This document shows, one piece after another, positions 58,590-64,000 of a stretch of 64,000 nt of DNA (positions within the stretch are counted from its first letter, which is position 1; each line of letters starts with the position of its first letter). The notes beneath the pieces are model-generated. The model was not told the DNA's origin. It saw nothing but the letters and a program-made list of their open reading frames with translations, and did no database searches. Both the position numbers and the translations under genes were made by a program. The stretch comes from Leptoclinus maculatus (taxonomy: Eukaryota; Chordata; Actinopteri; Perciformes; Stichaeidae). The DNA lies in contig JAVDOI010000003.1 in NCBI GenBank assembly GCA_032191485.1, positions 6,235,694 through 6,299,693 on the forward strand, in the 5' to 3' direction.

Positions 58590-58955
58590 CCTTCAGGATG
58601 TCTGTCTCACAGGGAAGGAATTGGAAATTCATTCCGGCTGCTTGTACCGGTGACCTTTTTAGTCACCAGAACCTCAACTCAAACTCCACTTGCAGAAGCA
58701 ACTTGCGGTGCCCTTGAAGTAGCTTGGCTTTAGACTCTGAGGTGATCTGCTTCATACTTGGCTGCAGTGCACACTGGTGGTCATGGCCTGCTGAAGAACA
58801 ACAGAACCACATCGTCTGCATACAGCAGAGATAAGATCTTGAGGTCTCCATATGGTCTTCGTACATTGAACACCCCTTTAAAGATTGTGTACACAATCTG
58901 GGACCAAGCAAAGATGGGCTTGACCTTAATGGCTGATATGTTCTCTGCATCTGTT
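58590..58955 (-). mobile_element. Decayed LINE fragment (same family as 30.0 kb)
   Basis: On the minus strand one frame reads FNVRRPYGDLKILSLLYADDVVLL, an RT catalytic box with intact YADD (about 58800-58870). Further along lie AAKYEA and ITSESKAK, matching the AAECEAVGM...TSKSEA block in other frames. A segment (GTACAAGCAGCCGGAATGAA) then corresponds to the IQAAEM block. Internal deletions and frameshifts break it up. It is a second, older copy of the LINE at 30.0 kb, in the opposite orientation. Confidence 0.68.
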
Positions 58956-61202
58956 TAAGTTCTTTGGTGTGTGAAATATATTAATCATTGATAGGCTACT
59001 TTTTAGGGCCACTATCGGATCATTTTCTATTGATTAATTTATGGACTAATACACCGACAAGTCAAAAAATCGAATTGAACATTTAATTTGTCTTCAGTCA
59101 TTCCATAATGCAGCACAAAACAAGACGAAACATGATGACCCATTTAAACAATTTTCTGCTGCATCATTTCCTGAAACTTCCTTTTCTTCTGTTTGCCGGT
59201 GTGCGTCATGCACAGAAGCAAAGCGATTTCTGTTCCCTCTTACCGAGATTCAATAGCAACATCTCCCACTATTTCCATCCGGCAGCTCAAAAGTAACAGA
59301 GCTGTGACCTTTTGTTGGAACTAAACACTCATCGAGAACATCTTCACAATAAAAAGTCTACAGCAGCTCAACTGTTCAAACACGAGAGGGATTGATTGAG
59401 AGGAAGAGACCGAGGGAGACATTTCAAAATGGATTCAGTGGAGTTTGGTAAATTGATGGATTTTGTGTAGCTCAGTGGGACCAATAGGACTGTAACAGCA
59501 GAAGTCCATGTTGTACGTGTGCTAGGATACACAATTGGAGCCTGTTTGTCTGAGTGTCCCTGTGTTATTAATCTATGATTGCCATAGGGGTTCGTATTTG
59601 GACAGCAGTTTGAAGCCTTTTTGTTTTATTGATTTCGAATAAAAATAAAAATGACCACATGCGGTCTCTCTCTTCCTCTCTGTGTGTGTTTTGGACAGAG
59701 GGGGGAAGAAATTTATGAAATAAAGAGACTGAGTCTAAGAGAAAACATGAGTAATTCTGAACCTCCAAGTCTCATCTGTGTGACTAATGCTTGCCGTCAG
59801 CCTTTTGGCTGTACGCTTTCACAAGTAGAGGAACTATTTTCCTCCTCAAAGCTTATATTTGTGGCATTTCTGTTTCACACGGCAATTTGAAATAGTTGGC
59901 AGTGACAGGAAAGGCGAGGACACTTAATGTGACAAAGGCTGTGAGCTTAACGTTTGAAGCCTCCATCTTGTATGTAGAGCCATGTAATGCCGCCTTCATG
60001 GCATGTTGGGAAGATGGCTGACATGAGTGTTATGATTATATATTCAGTTCAGCCTCCACATGGTAAATAGTACAAATATGTACTATTACAGCCAAGTCTC
60101 AGAATTTTAGCTGACCACAACAAACGGTGTAATGTGTCACTTGATCTGGCCAGAATTTTTGTTTAATTATCAAGTTATTTCAAAGATGTGTATGTATTAT
60201 GTTGCAGAGATAGCTACTGAAATGAGCATGCTAGCCAGCTGTCATTTAGTACCTTGAGAGGGGATGGTAAGTGACTGCCCTCAGTCCAGCGTGAGAGGAC
60301 GAAGAAGTAGAGCTGCCCCAAGGGCTTATCAATCACGTTGAAGGTGCAGGGTCCCTGTGGTCCCCTTTGGTAGTTTGTTTACTTAATTAAATCCAAAGTG
60401 CCAGAGGTAAGAAAATGTCCTCCACTCGCCAAGAGAAGGGGAAGTGTCAGATCCGGGAGACAGACCTTCAGTTAGCGGTTAGCTGTAGCGACTGCCAATG
60501 ACACAAAAACCCAGACGGCTAATGTTGACTATATGCTGATGTCAATTTTTGCATTTTGCAAGTTGCTCTGAGCAATGGTGTCCTACATGGGAACACAGCT
60601 TCTGCCACAGTCAAACGAGTGGAAAAGGTTATGTGTCTTCACTGCATCAATTTAGTATTTAGACATGATGATGGTTGTTTACAACAAACCCATTAGTAGA
60701 TGGATCACTATGGTTGGTAGATGTAAATATAAAAATAATCTAATAAAATAAACAAACTGAGAATTAAGGCTAAATATAGGACTATAATGTTAACCCTAAC
60801 ATCCACAATGTACAATGATATAAAATATATAATAGAAAGGACATAAGTTCAAGTAAAGTAGATATTGCCAAAAGCTGTACAGTAAGTAGTACATGCATGT
60901 CATTTTCTAGGAGAAAGGGTTGCCAAAAAGGTGAATGAAGCCTGTTTGGATGCACATGATTCCAATAAGGTGAATGGTTTCCATTTCTCGATTCAATATT
61001 TAACAGGTGTATCCAAATGTGAAATCGCATGTATTTTCATTAGTTAATAAATTTGTGTACTTTGACGAGTCCCCGCGGTTATATTCTCTTTTTTACCTCA
61101 GGCCAACCGAATCAAGATATCGAAGTAATTTGTATCCAACAGCATTATCGATTTCATTCATTGTATTCGTCTACAAAAGCGAGCACAGCCAACACAAACG
61201 AC
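58956..61202. other. No gene recognised
   Basis: Short frames only. CCAAGAGAAGGGGAAGTG at 60430 begins a moderately GC-rich stretch of unknown meaning. Confidence 0.5.
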
Positions 61203-61450
61203 TGTGGCTCAGTGATGGAGCGGGTCGTCCTTTAATCAGAAGGTCGGTGGTTCAAGACCCGCCAAGACACTAAACCTCCAAATTGCACCTGTAGGCGGTG
61301 TATGACTGGTAATGAATGATTAGATAGTCCTGGTGGGCAGGCGGCACCTTGCATGGTAGCCCCTGCCATCCGTGTGGGGGTGAATGACATGTAGCGCTTT
61401 GAGTGGTCGGAAGACTGCAAAGGCGCTATACAAGTATAAGTCCATTTACC
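61203..61450 (+). mobile_element. tRNA-derived teleost SINE with A and B boxes
   Basis: The head holds a polymerase III A box (TGGCTCAGTGATGG, from 61204) and a B box (GGTTCAAGACC, 61249-61259) at tRNA-like spacing. The body carries AAGACACTAAACCTCCAAATTG and GGTAGCCCCTGCCATCCGTG, then GCGCTTTGAGTGGTCGGAAG and GGCGCTATACAAGTATAAG. It ends TCCATTTACC. It is the fullest of the three SINE copies in the window. It is not a tRNA gene, because no cloverleaf or 3' tRNA end follows the B box. Confidence 0.82.
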
Positions 61451-62340
61451 AAACGCAGGCCTACAGAATGTAGGATATTTTGTAAATGCAACATGTACTG
61501 TAGCACCACAGATAACAAATATTTAGAACATATTTAAGACTGGACATTTCCTGTGGTGCATTGGGCCTACTGTGTTTTTTAACCGTTCTTGGGCTTCCCA
61601 TCACCACAGCAGCGGGATCAAGTGAGGGGAGAGGGGGGAGAAAGGATGGCGAAGGAAGGGAGAGTGGAAAGTTTTGTGATGTTCGCCCTCTAGGCTGCAG
61701 GGGGGAGAGAGGACAGACACTGACACCATGAATCAGACGGAGACAAAGAGACGGGGTTTGTGAGAGGGCAGAGAGGGAGATGAGTAAAGGGATGAAGGAA
61801 ACGGAGATGGGTGAACCCTGAGGGAGGATGGAAACGCACAGAGTCGCTCGGGACTTTGGCGATCATTTCTTTTGTTGCATTGCCACTCATTTAAATGGCT
61901 CACTATGTAATGGCATCGGATGGAGAGGAAGAGGCTCGACAATCAGGGAGGTATGGACGGGAAGAACGGTGAAGTATCTGAGAGAAAGGATAAGGCAATG
62001 ACACCTGTCTGTAACTCTTTGGAGATTCTTGGCGACATCATGTACTGTGTTGCAGCCTGGATGGTGACTCATACTGAGACACAGTGACAGAGAGAGGATC
62101 TGCTAACTTTCTTCCACATTAAACTTTCTGGCACACACCTGAGAAATGACTGTCTGCGCTTCTGAAACAGAGACGTACTTCACCTCTCAGCCCTGCGTAC
62201 AAGAAATAAAACAAAACATTTCACTCGGTTCTGACAATAGTTTATGATCGGGGGAAAAAGGTAGATGAAACCGGGTTTTTAGTTTCCAGAAGTCCATAAT
62301 GCAACAATTATACATGGAGAGCTAAATATACTGTGTTTGA
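61451..62340. other. No gene recognised; purine-rich tract 61615-61830
   Basis: The plus strand is strongly purine-rich (GAGGGGAGAGGGGGGAGAAA and similar). The Ser/Pro-rich minus-strand frames come from that composition. Confidence 0.55.
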
Positions 62341-62388
62341 ATGTATGTATGTATGTATGTATGTATGTATGTATGTATGTATGTATGT
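62341..62388. repeat. (ATGT)12 tetranucleotide repeat
   Basis: Twelve uninterrupted ATGT units. Confidence 0.96.
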
Positions 62389-62654
62389 GGTGTATAACCA
62401 TTATTCTGCTTAAAACTCATTACATTGTCTAATATCTTCTACTTTTTTGCTTTACATGCTCAAGCAAAAACGTGTTGTAAAGGCAGAGCTGCTCTTGTAC
62501 ACTTTTAAACGATTAACAGGGTCTAAATTGAGTTCCTCTTCTGTAGCTCCTGGTCCCTTAAATAAGTCCCTGCACTCGGGGAAGTAGTGCAATCGCTCAG
62601 TGAAACTCAGCCCAAGCACAGACCTCCCGGCTGCAACATGTTCACAGCTTTATT

Positions 62655-63055
62655 AGAACACAGGGCACAGACAAACAAAGGACTTCCACCCAGAAGAACA
62701 GTGTTTGTGTTCCCTTTGAAACCAAAAGTCACCTAAGTTACAAAACGTTGCAGATCTTTTGTCCCGGAACTTCAATGCAAAAAGCATAGGACTTGCATTG
62801 CAAAAAAAGGCAGGACTTTCACCCAGGAGACCGGTGTTTGTGTCCCGTGTGAAAGTCAACCTTGACTTACTTAATGTTGTGTACATACGTTCATTTACAT
62901 ACATTGACGTAACATAACAATATGTAACCTCCAAGCTGTTTCCTGTGGACATAGAAGTTCATTTTGAAAATATGTATGTACTTAACGGTCGGAAATTGAC
63001 GCGTAGGGCCACTGACCAAGCTGTTGGAAGGAAAGGAGCGAGAATGTGTTGCAAA
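62655..63055 (+). repeat. Dispersed repeat with internal duplication (GAGAATGTG family)
   Basis: A block GGACTTCCACCCAGAAGAAC...GTGTTTGTGTTCCCTTTGAAA (from 62681) recurs imperfectly at 62813 as GGACTTTCACCCAGGAGACC...GTGTTTGTGTCCCGTGTGAAA. It is followed by GTACTTAACGGTCGGAAATT, TAGGGCCACTGACCAAGCTG and GCGAGAATGTGTTG, the end shared with the 36.9 and 40.0 kb repeats. Confidence 0.5.
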
Positions 63056-64000
63056 GTTTATTGATGTCAAAAACAAAGTTGTGCTCTTGGCGTCCTAACT
63101 AACAAAAAACGGTTTTCTGTATTTCAATGCAGTTGTGTACTATTAAAGCGGGCAGAGACATCAGATCTTTGGTGTGAAAAGCAAACCTGAGTGCATTTGA
63201 GTTGAGTTCCTGTGGCTCCTTTGTCAAAAAGAAGGTGAAATACATATGAAATATGATTCTTATTCAAATTAAAGAGAAGACAGTCATTTTATTTCATAGA
63301 ACAGCTTATCATATCCAGTAAAGCAGAGGATAAAGCGCTGCATAATTATTTTGTGAATTGTGGGTTCTGCTTTGAGCTTTCAGCGATGAAAGGCAATCTA
63401 GTCCAAGGCTGTTTAAGTGGGGAGCAGCCAGAAATCAGGCCGCGTTCTCTGCTCATCTACCCTGTGGAGTTCAATGAAATGATGAAGCAGAAGAAGGCAG
63501 GAACCGGCCCTCCCAGCTAGAACAAGTCATGCGTCAGCAACCGCTCTGTATCTCTCCAATTACCAGCCTCTAAGAGCACAAAGGGGGAACTACATCGCAA
63601 AGACACACACACAATACATGAACAGCATGTGTTCCCGGCTCTGCTGGGTCTAACTGAGCTGGTGAGGAACAGAACAACATGGTACAATTATCAAAGGTTT
63701 TTGTGTGCACGTCTGCTGCTCTGGTCAAGATAAACGGACGTTCAACCTCTAGCTGTGTTTTTGAGAAATCTTGTTATCACCACTCGCATGTATAACTAGG
63801 GATTGTAAAATAACTTTTTGAAAACATACAGTTGGCCTACATCTCATCATTTCAATCATATCTGTGAAGAAAACTACAAGTTATTGTCATTTTTTAAGTT
63901 CAGCCTTCCCTCACAGCCTCGTCCTGCATTAGGAAAGTACGCAGGTAAAACAGAGCTAGTAGAACAATTGCCAAGTGTCAGAGAGAAAAAACAGAAAATT
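63056..64000. other. No gene recognised
   Basis: Unique-looking DNA. The stretch 63340-63560 (CAGCGATGAAAGGCAATCTA and onward) is balanced in composition and might be conserved non-coding sequence, but nothing in the sequence alone proves it. Confidence 0.45.

Noticed and set aside
61203..61450. Functional tRNA gene from the A and B boxes
   Set aside because: No cloverleaf pairing or acceptor stem closes around the boxes, and the downstream body matches another SINE copy in the window.
62681..62830. Second tRNA-like B box in the GGTGTTTGTGTCCCG block
   Set aside because: The match to the B-box consensus is poor and there is no A box or cloverleaf.
1..64000. CRISPR arrays, operons, ribosome binding sites or prophage-like blocks
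   Set aside because: No direct-repeat/spacer pattern or tightly packed genes occur, and the sequence has vertebrate features throughout.

Overview
The window reads as nuclear DNA of a bony fish, probably a percomorph teleost. It has long dinucleotide microsatellites, a 1.6 kb Tc1-type transposon with long IR/DR termini, tRNA-derived SINEs ending in teleost-type tails, a LINE with a GATG-repeat 3' end, an I-clade LINE with an RNase H domain, and hAT, Harbinger and TTAA-target DNA transposons. I recognised these families from memory of fish genomes; no database search was possible. I found no convincing host protein-coding exon, rRNA or functional tRNA gene, so the window is most likely intergenic DNA or the inside of a very long intron. 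Nearly all open reading frames over 60 codons look like chance or repeat-derived frames.

Layout. 1-9.7 kb: unique-looking DNA with a decayed teleost dispersed repeat (2.04-2.4 kb), pyrimidine-rich tracts and an inverted copy of another repeat (7.0 kb). 9.78-9.94 kb: a 5' hAT fragment. 10.44-10.97 kb: a purine-rich degenerate minisatellite inside a dispersed repeat. 11.87-12.09 kb: a minus-strand SINE. 16.2-16.8 kb: a dispersed repeat followed by (CA)42. 17.1-19.05 kb: a decayed I-clade LINE carrying reverse transcriptase and RNase H remnants. 24.135-25.744 kb: a structurally complete Tc1 element with an uninterrupted 346-residue DD34E transposase. 27.2-28.5 kb: a repeat copy and about 800 bp of polypyrimidine with (CT)n.

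30.03-30.78 kb: a 5'-truncated, internally deleted LINE interrupted by a SINE. 33.0-34.2 kb: two dispersed repeats. 37.0-38.8 kb: a hAT element carrying only the zinc-finger exon of its transposase. 46.49-47.57 kb: an internally deleted PIF/Harbinger element. 50.23-50.72 kb: a TTAA-flanked MITE. 51.25-51.7 kb: head-to-head fragments of the 16.2 kb repeat. 54.65-55.26 kb: a candidate solo LTR. 58.0 kb: a TATA box and 5'UTR-like block, the best candidate for a host regulatory element. 58.6-58.95 kb: a second LINE fragment on the minus strand. 61.2 kb: the best-preserved SINE, with A and B boxes. 62.3-63.05 kb: (ATGT)12 and another dispersed repeat.

How the parts relate. The only apparently complete protein-coding unit is the Tc1 transposase, which in this family binds the direct repeats inside its own termini and inserts at TA. 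The other elements are decayed or non-autonomous and would depend on enzymes encoded elsewhere. Nesting, such as the SINE in the LINE and the hAT beside an older repeat, gives a relative order of insertion. I saw no undescribed multi-gene system. The items most worth following are the intact Tc1 copy, the Harbinger N/C-terminal junction, the hAT exon with its splice donor and strong hairpin, and the promoter-like block at 58.0 kb.
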